Assembly (NCBI GenBank): GCA_044225555.1
Contig: JBGAIM010000008.1
Span: 62,001 to 126,000 of the forward strand
From: JADLHS01 sp044225555
GTDB taxonomy: Bacteria; Verrucomicrobiota; Verrucomicrobiia; Limisphaerales; JADLHS01
DNA: 64,000 bases
Direction: 5' to 3'
Part shown: positions 1-7,991 of the stretch, one piece after another
Layout: every line of letters begins with the position of its first letter
Position numbering within the stretch: the stretch's first letter is position 1
The notes under the pieces: model-generated
The model's database searches: none
What the model was told of the DNA's origin: nothing
Seen by the model: only the letters and a program-made list of their open reading frames with translations
Made by a program: the position numbers and the translations under genes

Positions 1-378
1 ATGGCGGGGCTGTTTGTCCTATTGCACGCGTTCTTCCTCGCAGCGGTACAGGTGCTCGTATACGCGGGCGCGGTCATGGTGCTGTTCCTGTTCGTCATCA
101 TGCTGCTCGACTTGAAGGAAGAAGAGCGCCGCAAGATCAAGAAACTTGGCTTCGTGACCGGCTTTGTAGCGGTCGCCGCGATTGTTGGGCTGTTTATTCG
201 CTCGCTGCTCGCCACGAATCCCGGCAGGGAACTCACCAATCCGACCGCCGTGGGCGACACCGCCACGCTCGGCAAGATGCTGTTCACGAATTACCTGTTG
301 CCGTTTGAAATCGTATCCATCCTGCTCCTCGTGGCGATGGTCGGCGTGATTTTACTCAGTAAGAAAGATCTGAAATAA
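1..378 (+). CDS. nuoJ: NADH-quinone oxidoreductase subunit J, C-terminal part (5' end outside window)
   Basis: This is a membrane-arm subunit of respiratory complex I, which couples NADH oxidation and quinone reduction to ion pumping across the inner membrane. The visible 125 residues begin inside the family-typical segment AAVQVLVYAGAVMVLFLFVI, which contains the conserved pi-bulge helix. Two further hydrophobic segments follow, and the protein ends at KKDLK. Family members are usually about 165-200 residues, so about 50 N-terminal residues lie upstream of the window and the ATG at base 1 is probably internal. It is followed by nuoK, nuoL, nuoM and nuoN on the same strand, the standard nuo order. 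Confidence 0.93.
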   Translation: MAGLFVLLHAFFLAAVQVLVYAGAVMVLFLFVIMLLDLKEEERRKIKKLGFVTGFVAVAAIVGLFIRSLLATNPGRELTNPTAVGDTATLGKMLFTNYLLPFEIVSILLLVAMVGVILLSKKDLK

Positions 379-384
379 TGAATT

Positions 385-450
385 GCCACCAAGAAGCACA
401 AAAAGCGCAAACGAGATTTTCTATTGTGCCTTCTGTGCCTTTTTGCGGCT
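385..450. repeat. Imperfect palindromic intergenic repeat between nuoJ and nuoK
   Basis: The nuoJ-nuoK gap holds an imperfect inverted repeat. The left arm (about 386-410) is rich in GCACAAAAAGCGCAAA. The right arm (about 424-449) reads TTGTGCCTTCTGTGCC then TTTTTGCGGC, whose reverse complement matches the left arm with several mismatches and one offset. It would form a long hairpin in the nuo mRNA just before nuoK. It looks like a dispersed extragenic element, but no second copy is visible in this window. Confidence 0.5.
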
Positions 451-457
451 GAACCAA

Positions 458-763
458 ATGAACGTAGGACTGGAACATTATCTCGTGGTCAGTGCGCTGT
501 TGTTCGCGCTCGGCCTGCTCGGCGTCATCACGCGACGTAACCTGCTCGTGATGTATATGTCGCTGGAGTTGATGCTCAACTCGGCGAACCTCGCGCTCGT
601 CTCCTTTTCGCGGTTCAACGACAACCTCAACGGTCAGGTAATGGTGTTCTTCATCATCACCGTGGCGGCGGCGGAAGTGGCCGTCGGCCTCGCGCTCATC
701 GTCGCGCTCTATCGCAAGCGCCAGTCCGCGCACGTGGAGGATTTGACCTCGATGAAACTCTGA
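458..763 (+). CDS. nuoK: NADH-quinone oxidoreductase subunit K
   Basis: This 101-residue membrane subunit of complex I is related to the MnhC/MrpC antiporter subunit. It has three hydrophobic helices and the conserved glutamates in MSLELMLNSANLAL (helix 2) and AAAEVAVGLAL (helix 3), which belong to the proton channel. I chose the ATG at 458 because it gives the normal family length and N-terminus (MNVGLEHYL). The open frame extends back to 383, but that extension encodes only the intergenic repeat. It ends three bases before nuoL. Confidence 0.95.
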   Translation: MNVGLEHYLVVSALLFALGLLGVITRRNLLVMYMSLELMLNSANLALVSFSRFNDNLNGQVMVFFIITVAAAEVAVGLALIVALYRKRQSAHVEDLTSMKL

Positions 764-766
764 CGG

Positions 767-2656
767 ATGAAATACGAAGTTCTACCCTGGCTGATTTTGT
801 TTCTGCCGCTGCTGGCAGCGGGCATCATCACGCTATTCACGCTCAAGAACGAGAAGGCCAGCGCCACGTTGTCGGTGGGCGCAATTGTCGTGGGCTTCCT
901 GGCAACTGCGCTTTGCTTCCGGGCTTATCGCTTCTCTCCGGCAGAATTTACGCTGAACTGGCTTGATCTCGGTGGCCTGCAGGTGGACTTCGGACTGCGG
1001 CTCGATCCTTTGAGCTTGATGATGCTGTTGATTGTGACCGGCGTCGGCAGCGCCATTCACATTTACTCGGTCGGTTACATGAAGGGCGACCCGGGCTTCT
1101 CGCGGTTCTTTGCGTGCCTGAGTCTGTTCACGTTCTCGATGCTCGGGATCGTGCTTTCGAACAACTTCCTTCAGATGTTTGTCTTCTGGGAGTTGGTCGG
1201 CGTGTCGAGTTATCTGCTCATCGGGTTCTGGTTTGAAAAGGCCAGCGCGGCGGATGCGGCGAAGAAGGCGTTCATCACGAACAGGCTTGGGGATTTCGGT
1301 TTCATGCTGGGGATCCTGACGCTCTGGGCGATGTTCGCTGGCTCGTTGAATTTTGAAGTGGTTCAGCAACATGTGCGGGAAAATCCAGCGACCGCCGGGC
1401 TGACGCTTGCTGGCCTGCTGATCTTCTGTGGCGCGATGGGCAAGTCCGCTCAATTCCCGCTGCACGTCTGGTTGCCGGACGCGATGGAAGGTCCGACGCC
1501 CGTCAGCGCGCTCATCCATGCCGCGACGATGGTCGCCGCCGGCGTTTACATGCTCTGCCGCGTGTTCTTCATCTTTACACCGGATGCGCTGACAGTGATT
1601 GCGTGGATCGGCGGATTCACCGCGTTGCTCGCCGCGCTCATCGCTGTCCAGCAAAACGACATCAAACGCATCCTCGCCTACTCGACGCTTTCGCAACTCG
1701 GCTACATGGTCATGGCCGTCGGCCTCGGTGGCCCGACGCCCGCGATGTTCCATCTCACCACGCACGCATTCTTCAAGGCGCTGCTGTTCCTTGGGGCAGG
1801 CTCGGTCATCCACGCCATGCACCACGAGCAGGACATCTGGAAGATGGGCGCGCTCCGCAAAAAGATGCCCGTGACGTTCTGGACATTCCTCGTCGGCACA
1901 CTAGCGCTTTGCGGTGTCCCGCCGTTCAGCGGCTTCTACTCGAAGGACGCCATTCTTGCGCAGGCGTTGCATCGCGCACACGAAAATCCCTTTACTGGCT
2001 ACGCGTTGTTCGCCGTCGCCGCGCTCGTCGCCGTGCTGACCACCTTCTACATGTTCCGCCTGTTCTTCGTCGCCTTCGTTGGTGAGCCGAAAACGCATGA
2101 AGCCGGTCACGCCCATGAATCGCCCGGCGTCATGATCTGGCCGCTGCGAATCCTTGCAGTGTTGAGCATTGTCGGCGGACTGATTGGCATCAGTGAATTA
2201 TTCAGCTCGCAGTTCGCCGGTGAAGCCGCCGAAAAAGCCGAACACGCGAATCTGCTCACGCAAATCATCGAACCGTTCCAACACGCGCCCGTCGCCGCGT
2301 TCGGCGGATTGATTGCCGTTGTGATCGGTTTCCTTGCCGCCCGCGCGCTTTACGGCAAAGCCAAGAGCGATCCGTTGCCCGCGAAACTCGGCGCATTGTC
2401 CCGCGCGATGGCGAACCGCTTTTACTTCGACGAACTTTATGAAGCCACGGTCATCCGCATCCACGACAGCATCGCCGCGATCTCCGACTGGATTGATCGC
2501 TGGATCGTCGAGGGCTTTTGCATCGGCCTCGTGCGCGGCGGGACGGATTTGACGGGCCGCGCGTTGCGCTTGGTCCAGACGGGCAATCTCCAGACCTACG
2601 CCTTCCTGTTTGTGCTCGGCGTGGCCGTGATGCTGTGGTTCGTGCTTGGGAAATGA
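767..2656 (+). CDS. nuoL: NADH-quinone oxidoreductase subunit L
   Basis: This is the largest antiporter-like subunit of complex I, with 629 residues and about 16 membrane helices. The proton-translocation core motif WLPDAMEGPTPVSALIHAAT lies near residues 235-255. It is followed by the lysine/histidine-rich region around HLTTHAFFKALLFLGAGSVIHAMH. The C-terminal stretch after about residue 560 fits the amphipathic lateral helix HL and the final anchor helix. Length and order are typical of the family. The stop lies four bases before the ATG of nuoM, which suggests tight coupling. Confidence 0.97.
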   Translation: MKYEVLPWLILFLPLLAAGIITLFTLKNEKASATLSVGAIVVGFLATALCFRAYRFSPAEFTLNWLDLGGLQVDFGLRLDPLSLMMLLIVTGVGSAIHIYSVGYMKGDPGFSRFFACLSLFTFSMLGIVLSNNFLQMFVFWELVGVSSYLLIGFWFEKASAADAAKKAFITNRLGDFGFMLGILTLWAMFAGSLNFEVVQQHVRENPATAGLTLAGLLIFCGAMGKSAQFPLHVWLPDAMEGPTPVSALIHAATMVAAGVYMLCRVFFIFTPDALTVIAWIGGFTALLAALIAVQQNDIKRILAYSTLSQLGYMVMAVGLGGPTPAMFHLTTHAFFKALLFLGAGSVIHAMHHEQDIWKMGALRKKMPVTFWTFLVGTLALCGVPPFSGFYSKDAILAQALHRAHENPFTGYALFAVAALVAVLTTFYMFRLFFVAFVGEPKTHEAGHAHESPGVMIWPLRILAVLSIVGGLIGISELFSSQFAGEAAEKAEHANLLTQIIEPFQHAPVAAFGGLIAVVIGFLAARALYGKAKSDPLPAKLGALSRAMANRFYFDELYEATVIRIHDSIAAISDWIDRWIVEGFCIGLVRGGTDLTGRALRLVQTGNLQTYAFLFVLGVAVMLWFVLGK

Positions 2657-2660
2657 TTTG

Positions 2661-4214
2661 ATGACAACGTTGACCTTAATCTTTGCTCTGCCGTTGCTCG
2701 CCGCGATTGCGCTGGCGTTTGTGCCGCGCAACTTCGCCGTCGTCCTGCGCGCCGTGGCCGTGGGCGTGACGTTTGTCACGATGCTGCTCGCCGTGCTGAT
2801 GTTTTGCCAATTCAACGGCGCATCGGCGGACGCGAACGGCTACAAATTCGTCAGCACGATTCCCGGACTCGGCGCGGAATCGCTGGGCATCGCCTGCAAG
2901 CTCGGCGTGGATGGCCTGAACGTCGGCCTCGTGCTGATGGGCGCGATCGTGGCGTTTGCGGCGGCGTGCTGCTCGTTTGAAATCAAATCGCGTGAAAAGG
3001 AATTTTACATCCTGCTGCTCACCATGACCGGCGGCATCCTCGGTGCGTTCATGTCCACCGACCTGTTCTTCTTCTACTTTTTTCATGAACTCGCGCTTGT
3101 GCCGACGTTCATCATGATCGGCGTGTGGGGACGCGGCGAGCGGAAGAACTACGCGACGTTCCAGATCACGCTTTACTTGAGCATCGGCGCGTTGCTGGCG
3201 CTCATCGGGCTTATTGCGCTGTATTTACAATTGCCCGCTGACATTCGCACGTTCGACATTCCGACGCTGACGAAGTATTTCGCCGAACACACGATGGCTC
3301 ACAGCGCACAAATGTTTGTCTTTCCGTTGCTGCTGTTGGGCTTCGGCATCTTGGTTTCACTTTGGCCGTTCCATTCGTGGGCCGCGTTGGGCTACGGTTC
3401 TGCGCCAAGCGCTACAGCCATGCTGCATGCTGGTGTCCTGAAAAAGTTCGGGCTTTACGGTTTGATTCGGGTCGCGATTCCGTTCTGCCCCGAAGTGGCG
3501 CGGATGCATATGCAATTCCTTGCGTGGCTCGCGCTCGGCAATGTGCTTTACGTCGGCTGGGTCGCCATGAGGCAGAAGAACCTGAACCTGCTCATCGGTA
3601 ATTCCAGCGTGGCGCACATGGGGATGATCTTCCTCGGCATCGCGAGTCTGAATCTCATCGGTGTGACGGGCGCGGTGGTCATCATGGTGGCGCACGGCTT
3701 TCTCGCGGCGCTGACGTTCGGCTTGAGCGGTTACATCTACAACCAGACCGGCACGCTCGAAATGAGCGAGCTTGGCGGCCTGGCGAAGAAACTGCGCTTC
3801 ATCGGTGTGGCCTTCGTGATGGCAGCAATGGCTGGGTGCGGTTTGCCGGGCTTCCTGAATTTTGTGGGTGAAGTCAGTGTTTTGTTCGGCGCGTGGCAGG
3901 TGCCCGCGTTGCGCACCGTAACGGTGCTGGCGGTCTGGGGCGCGTTGATCATCGGCGCGGTTTACATGCTGCGGGCGGTGCGGGCGGTGATGCATGGGCC
4001 ACTGGCAGAGGATAGAACTTATGCGACCAACGCGACGGATGCGAACCTGTGGCGGAAGCTGCCATATGCGTTGTTGATCGCGAGTTTGCTGGTGTTTGGT
4101 TTTTTTCCGCGCCTGTTGACCGACAAGATCAAGCCCGTGACGAGCGAAATTGTGAAGATGGCGACGACAACGCCGGTAACTCCAGCCGCCGTGGCGGTAG
4201 TTGAAACGAAATGA
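2661..4214 (+). CDS. nuoM: NADH-quinone oxidoreductase subunit M
   Basis: This is the second antiporter-like proton-pumping subunit of complex I, with about 517 residues and 13-14 hydrophobic helices. The signature FHSWAALGYGSAPSATAMLH begins near residue 237 and is followed by AGVLKKFGLYGLIR. The channel glutamate sits in FFFYFFHELALVPTFIMIG. An in-frame TTG at 2646 would overlap nuoL. I prefer the ATG at 2661, which gives MTTLTLIFALPLLAA. Its stop overlaps the nuoN start by four bases (ATGA), so translation is probably coupled. Confidence 0.95.
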   Translation: MTTLTLIFALPLLAAIALAFVPRNFAVVLRAVAVGVTFVTMLLAVLMFCQFNGASADANGYKFVSTIPGLGAESLGIACKLGVDGLNVGLVLMGAIVAFAAACCSFEIKSREKEFYILLLTMTGGILGAFMSTDLFFFYFFHELALVPTFIMIGVWGRGERKNYATFQITLYLSIGALLALIGLIALYLQLPADIRTFDIPTLTKYFAEHTMAHSAQMFVFPLLLLGFGILVSLWPFHSWAALGYGSAPSATAMLHAGVLKKFGLYGLIRVAIPFCPEVARMHMQFLAWLALGNVLYVGWVAMRQKNLNLLIGNSSVAHMGMIFLGIASLNLIGVTGAVVIMVAHGFLAALTFGLSGYIYNQTGTLEMSELGGLAKKLRFIGVAFVMAAMAGCGLPGFLNFVGEVSVLFGAWQVPALRTVTVLAVWGALIIGAVYMLRAVRAVMHGPLAEDRTYATNATDANLWRKLPYALLIASLLVFGFFPRLLTDKIKPVTSEIVKMATTTPVTPAAVAVVETK

Positions 4215-5686
4215 ACCTTTCCCTGATGTCATTGGAAATCGCGGTGGTGCTACTCGGCCTCGTGGTGTTGGTGGCCGATTTGTGGCTGCCAGCGGAACGC
4301 AAGCGCCTGCTTGGCTATGCAGCGGCGGCGGCGCTCGGGCTTTTGTTGTTAAACAGTTTTACGAGTCATTGCAGTTGCGCCGTGATTGGGCAGTCGGCGT
4401 TCGGAGGAATGTTTGTGCAGGATGCGCTGGCGGTTTTCTTCAAGCGCTTTTTCCTGCTGGCGGCGGTGCTGGTGTTGATTGTGGCGGTGGAATTCTCGGA
4501 CCGCATCGCAGCGGGGATTTCCGAATACTATTCGCTCATCATTTTTGCGCTGGCGGGGATGCTGTTTGCCGCGTCAACCAACGACTTTGCGATGTTGTTT
4601 GTCGCGATCGAATTGATCACGATCACGTTCTATGTGCTGACGAGTTTCACGCGCGGCAAGGTGGCGGCGCTGGAGGCGGGCGTGAAGTATCTGATCCTCG
4701 GCGCGCTGTCGTCGGCCTTCATGGTCTATGGGATCGCGCTGGTCTGGGGCACGACGGGCAAGTTCAACTTTACCGAACTGGCACAAGTGGCCGGGAACTT
4801 CGCCACGAACAAGCTGTTCCTGTTCGGCGTGCTGTTCATCCTGGTCGGACTGGGGTTCAAGATCGCGGCCTTCCCGTTTCAGATGTGGACACCGGATGTT
4901 TATCAGGGCGCGCCGACACCGACGACCGCCTTTCTCGCCGTTGGTTCGAAAGCCGCCGGGTTTGTCTTGCTCCTGCGTTTCCTGTTCACGGCGATTCCCA
5001 ATGTGACCGCTCACTGGGTGAATCTGTTGATTGTGATCTCGGGCATTACGATTCTCTATGGCAATCTTTGTGCGATTCCGCAGCGCAACCTGAAGCGCCT
5101 GCTTGGCTACTCCAGCATCGCGCACGCGGGCTATCTGCTGCTGGGGGTGGCGGCGATGGCGGCAAATGTTCAAAACGGCGGGTCGGGCGGGTCGGCGGTG
5201 CTTTACTATCTCGGTGGGTACCTGTTCACGACGCTGGCAGCGTTCACCGTCATCGCGCTGGTGCTGCGCCAACTGGACACCGAGGACGTCTCGGGGTTGG
5301 CGGGGTTGAATCAACGTTCGCCGTTGTTGGCGACAACCATGACGCTGGCGATGGTTTCGCTGGCGGGCATTCCGCCGCTGGCGGGTTTCTTTGGAAAATT
5401 TCTGTTGCTCAAGGCGGTCATTGAGCAAGGAGCGACCAATCACGGTTACTATTGTCTCGCGTTCACGGCCCTGGTCGGTGTTGTCATCTCGCTCTACTAC
5501 TACTTCGGTGTCATCCGGGCGATTTACTGGTCGAAGGAAACGCCCGACCTCGCTCCCATCAAACTGTCCTGGCCGATGAAGCTATCCGTGGCGGCCTGTG
5601 TGGCGGGGATGTTTTACCTGGGATTATTCCCCAGTGTGCTCGTGGATGCGGCGGCGGCGGCGGTCAAAGTGCTTTCGTCCAATTGA
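4211..5686 (+). CDS. nuoN: NADH-quinone oxidoreductase subunit N
   Basis: This is the third antiporter-like membrane subunit of complex I, 491 residues with about 14 hydrophobic helices. The family motif FQMWTPDVYQGAPTPTTAFL lies near residues 223-242 and is followed by the lysine helix (VGSKAAGFVLLLRF). IPQRNLKRLLGYSSIAHAGY is the typical loop before the later helices. It is the last gene of the nuo operon. The next gene is convergent and starts its 3' end only eight bases away, and I see no clear intrinsic terminator in that gap. Confidence 0.96.
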   Translation: MNLSLMSLEIAVVLLGLVVLVADLWLPAERKRLLGYAAAAALGLLLLNSFTSHCSCAVIGQSAFGGMFVQDALAVFFKRFFLLAAVLVLIVAVEFSDRIAAGISEYYSLIIFALAGMLFAASTNDFAMLFVAIELITITFYVLTSFTRGKVAALEAGVKYLILGALSSAFMVYGIALVWGTTGKFNFTELAQVAGNFATNKLFLFGVLFILVGLGFKIAAFPFQMWTPDVYQGAPTPTTAFLAVGSKAAGFVLLLRFLFTAIPNVTAHWVNLLIVISGITILYGNLCAIPQRNLKRLLGYSSIAHAGYLLLGVAAMAANVQNGGSGGSAVLYYLGGYLFTTLAAFTVIALVLRQLDTEDVSGLAGLNQRSPLLATTMTLAMVSLAGIPPLAGFFGKFLLLKAVIEQGATNHGYYCLAFTALVGVVISLYYYFGVIRAIYWSKETPDLAPIKLSWPMKLSVAACVAGMFYLGLFPSVLVDAAAAAVKVLSSN

Positions 5687-5694
5687 CGACTGGA

Positions 5695-6129
5695 TCAGCG
5701 GCCCACCGAAATAAGAGTCAACCCGCCTTCCTGCGTTACCGCGTTGGGAAAGCCCGAGGCGCCGGGATGCCAGCCCACGCTGGAGGTCCAGGCGCTGGTG
5801 CTCAATTCGCCCTCAAATCTGGCTTCTTCCGTTGAGTTTTTCTCGCGCGAAAAGGGATTGATGGCTTGCAGGAGTTTTGTCAGCGCGCTGCCGGCCTTGT
5901 GCAACTTGATGGCCTTGATGGGCCGCACCAGCAGGCCGGTCACGGTGTATTTCTTCCCCACGATGATATCGTCACGCTGAAGCCGTGGGTCTTTGGTGAG
6001 GAGCGACGAATCGTTGCGGGAAGCTGAAACGTCGGGGGTGGCCGTAGTGAAGTCGGCAGTCGTCGGTTCGGCGGACAGGCGTGCAGTGGAAATCAGCGCG
6101 ATCAATAAAATTATTGGCGAGCGTTTCAT
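5695..6129 (-). CDS. Hypothetical small secreted protein
   Basis: The product has 144 residues and I do not recognise the family. It starts with a clear signal peptide (MKRSPIILLIALISTARLSA, cleavage likely after LSA). A threonine-rich segment follows, then a stretch with VGKKYTVTGLLVRPIKAIKL that reads as a small beta-rich domain. It lies 72 bases downstream of the phosphodiesterase gene on the same strand and converges with nuoN. It may share a transcript with the two genes upstream, but nothing visible assigns a function. Confidence 0.6.
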   Translation of the reverse strand: MKRSPIILLIALISTARLSAEPTTADFTTATPDVSASRNDSSLLTKDPRLQRDDIIVGKKYTVTGLLVRPIKAIKLHKAGSALTKLLQAINPFSREKNSTEEARFEGELSTSAWTSSVGWHPGASGFPNAVTQEGGLTLISVGR

Positions 6130-6201
6130 GCTTGAGTTTTGGCGCGGAAGGCGACGGCTGTCAAGCGTGCGTCAACCCGAATCATTTGCAACAGCGGTGG
6201 G

Positions 6202-7101
6202 TTACTTCGCCGGTCGCAGCGCGAGGGTTTTCCATAGCAACCCGGTATTGTTGGTGATCAAGCCATCCACGCCGAGATCGAGTAATTTGTTGGCCGCGGC
6301 GGGGTCGTTGATGGTGTACACCCAGACCTTCAATCCGCGCTGATGCGCGAGGCGAACGGCTTCGGCGGTCACCTGGTCGTTCCAGACCACGGCGCTGACG
6401 CCGGTCGGCTTGAGCCAATCGAGCCACTGCTCGTTCAAAGTCTTGTCTCCCTCCGGCGGCTTGCTGCCGTCAGGCAGTCTGCTGGGCGGTCCGAGCGCGC
6501 CAAGGATTTGCTGTGGCTCAAGTTCATGAAAGGACTTCAGGTAATTCCAGTCAAACGACTGCACCACGACGTAGTTCACGAGCTGCATTTCGCGCAACAG
6601 ACTCACGCAATTGGTGGCGTTGCCGGCCTTGCGTTCAATGAGGGTGACCCCGCCCCCTTGGTGGACGAACGCCAACACTTCACTCAGCAACGGGAGGCCG
6701 GTGGCGGCGTAGTTCGGCTTGAACCAGCTTCCGGCGTCCAGGGTTTTCAATTCCGCATAGCTCCGGGCATTCACGTTCAACTTCTGGCCGCCCCAGCGGT
6801 TCGTGGCGTCCGTGGTACGATCCAGGGTGAAATCATGAATCACCACCAGTTCGCCGTCAGCGCTGTGGTGATAATCCAGTTCGATCATGTCGGCACCCGC
6901 CTCCAGTGCCAGCTTGAATGAGGGCAGGGTGTTCTCCGGCGCGAACTGCGGATAACCCCGATGCCCGATGATGAGTGGGCGTTGCGCGTTGACGAGAGCG
7001 GCGGCGGGTGACGAGTTGTCCGCCGCTTCGGTGGCAGTGTGAGTCATGGTCAGTGCGATGGCGAGGAGGCACAGTTGGCGGCGAAGGGAACTTGTTTGCA
7101 T
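6202..7101 (-). CDS. Glycerophosphodiester phosphodiesterase, exported
   Basis: It probably hydrolyses glycerophosphodiesters (deacylated phospholipids) to an alcohol and glycerol-3-phosphate outside the cytoplasm. The GDPD catalytic signature is present: IGHRGYPQFAPENTLPSFKLA (catalytic histidine and arginine) followed by ELDYHHSADGELVVIHD, with the metal-binding E-x-D and the second histidine. A TIM-barrel-like series continues to GVDGLITNNTG near the C-terminus. The chosen start at 7101 gives a signal peptide ending near TEAA. The frame extends upstream to 7152 without a better start. It lies 31 bases after the coiled-coil gene. Confidence 0.9.
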   Translation of the reverse strand: MQTSSLRRQLCLLAIALTMTHTATEAADNSSPAAALVNAQRPLIIGHRGYPQFAPENTLPSFKLALEAGADMIELDYHHSADGELVVIHDFTLDRTTDATNRWGGQKLNVNARSYAELKTLDAGSWFKPNYAATGLPLLSEVLAFVHQGGGVTLIERKAGNATNCVSLLREMQLVNYVVVQSFDWNYLKSFHELEPQQILGALGPPSRLPDGSKPPEGDKTLNEQWLDWLKPTGVSAVVWNDQVTAEAVRLAHQRGLKVWVYTINDPAAANKLLDLGVDGLITNNTGLLWKTLALRPAK

Positions 7102-7132
7102 CAGAATTGAGTCGGGTAAAGGGGCGTGCGAA

Positions 7133-7762
7133 TTATTGTTGCGGCAGCGCATGGCCGGCGATGGAGCAAGTCGGCACAGTCGCCACCGAGTTCAGGGTGT
7201 ATTTGCCGGACGCGGGACAGACCGGGATGGCTTGGTCTTTCAAATAAGGCGCGATGTCTTGCGCGGTGGGAACGGCTTCCGCTGTCTTGTTGTTTTCCAA
7301 GGCCCATTGCTGCTTGGCGGCATCAAGCTGTCGGAGATTGTTGATGCAGGAGTTGAGTACGTCTGCCTGCTGCCGGTTCTGAGCGCTGGCCAACACTTGA
7401 GCCTGAGTTTGAGCCAGGACTTGGGCTTGTTGTTGAGCGCGCTGGGTTTCAGCTTGTGCGCCGGCCAAAGCGTTCTGAGCCGATTGCGCCTGCTTGGCGA
7501 GCAGTTGACTTTCGTTGCGCAATTTTCCGACTTCGTTGCGCAGTCGGAGCAGGTCTTCCTTGTCCTTGCGCAACTGGGCGACTTCCGCCGGCGGCACCTG
7601 CAGGGTTTTCAACTCGGCGACTTCGGCGCGTAAGGTTTCAAGTTCCTGCACCGCCGTCTGCAATTTCGTCAGTTCCGCAGATTTCGATTGGTTCGAGTTG
7701 AAAAGGAAACCGGCACCCGCGATGGCGAGCACGGCCACAATCCAAGGCAGAATGGTTTTCAT
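7133..7762 (-). CDS. Coiled-coil envelope protein with pilin-like C-terminal segment
   Basis: The product has 209 residues from the ATG at 7762. There is one N-terminal membrane helix (ILPWIVAVLAIAGAGFLF), then a long charged and glutamine-rich coiled coil (about residues 30-140, with repeated LRKDKEDLL and AQAQ patterns). The last about 65 residues (CINNLRQLDAAKQQWALE ... CPASGKYTLN) resemble the globular end of pseudopilin/DUF1559-type proteins of this phylum, where the N-terminal methylation motif would normally come first. That motif is absent. The function is unknown; a periplasmic scaffold is a guess. It lies just upstream of the phosphodiesterase gene. Confidence 0.7.
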   Translation of the reverse strand: MKTILPWIVAVLAIAGAGFLFNSNQSKSAELTKLQTAVQELETLRAEVAELKTLQVPPAEVAQLRKDKEDLLRLRNEVGKLRNESQLLAKQAQSAQNALAGAQAETQRAQQQAQVLAQTQAQVLASAQNRQQADVLNSCINNLRQLDAAKQQWALENNKTAEAVPTAQDIAPYLKDQAIPVCPASGKYTLNSVATVPTCSIAGHALPQQ

Positions 7763-7794
7763 GGTTCCGGCGACGGTGTGCTTCAGTTTTGAAA

Positions 7795-7871
7795 TGGTGC
7801 GCGCGGCGGGGGTCGAACCCACAACCTTCGGCTTCGGAGGCCGACACTCTATCCAATTGAGCTACGCGCGC
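7795..7871 (-). tRNA. tRNA-Arg (anticodon CCG)
   Basis: On the minus strand a full cloverleaf is visible. The acceptor arms are GCGCGCG (7871-7865) and CGCGCGC (7805-7799). The D-arm is GCTC...GAGT. The anticodon stem is TCGGC/GCCGA around the loop CTCCGAA, giving anticodon CCG (reads CGG, arginine). The T-loop is GTTCGAC. The CCA end is encoded (7797-7795). The open frame of the downstream hydrolase runs through it on the opposite strand only as a shadow. Confidence 0.95.
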
Positions 7872-7991
7872 AACTGGCGGCAGAATACCGCAGCCCCGGC
7901 CTGGCTCAAACTGTTTTTGCGGGTGGAATCCCAGTCAGTCCACCGCCCAAATTGCTTGCCGCCGTTCGTGACGGACAACATCCTGCGCCCC

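Noticed and set aside
833..1825. Long minus-strand open frame of 330 codons opposite nuoL
   Set aside because: It is rich in arginine, histidine and glutamate, typical of an antisense shadow in GC-rich DNA, and lies fully within a well-supported nuoL.
7515..7991. 5' extension of the secreted hydrolase frame
   Set aside because: It runs opposite the coiled-coil gene and through the tRNA-Arg gene; only the ATG at 7992 gives a signal peptide.
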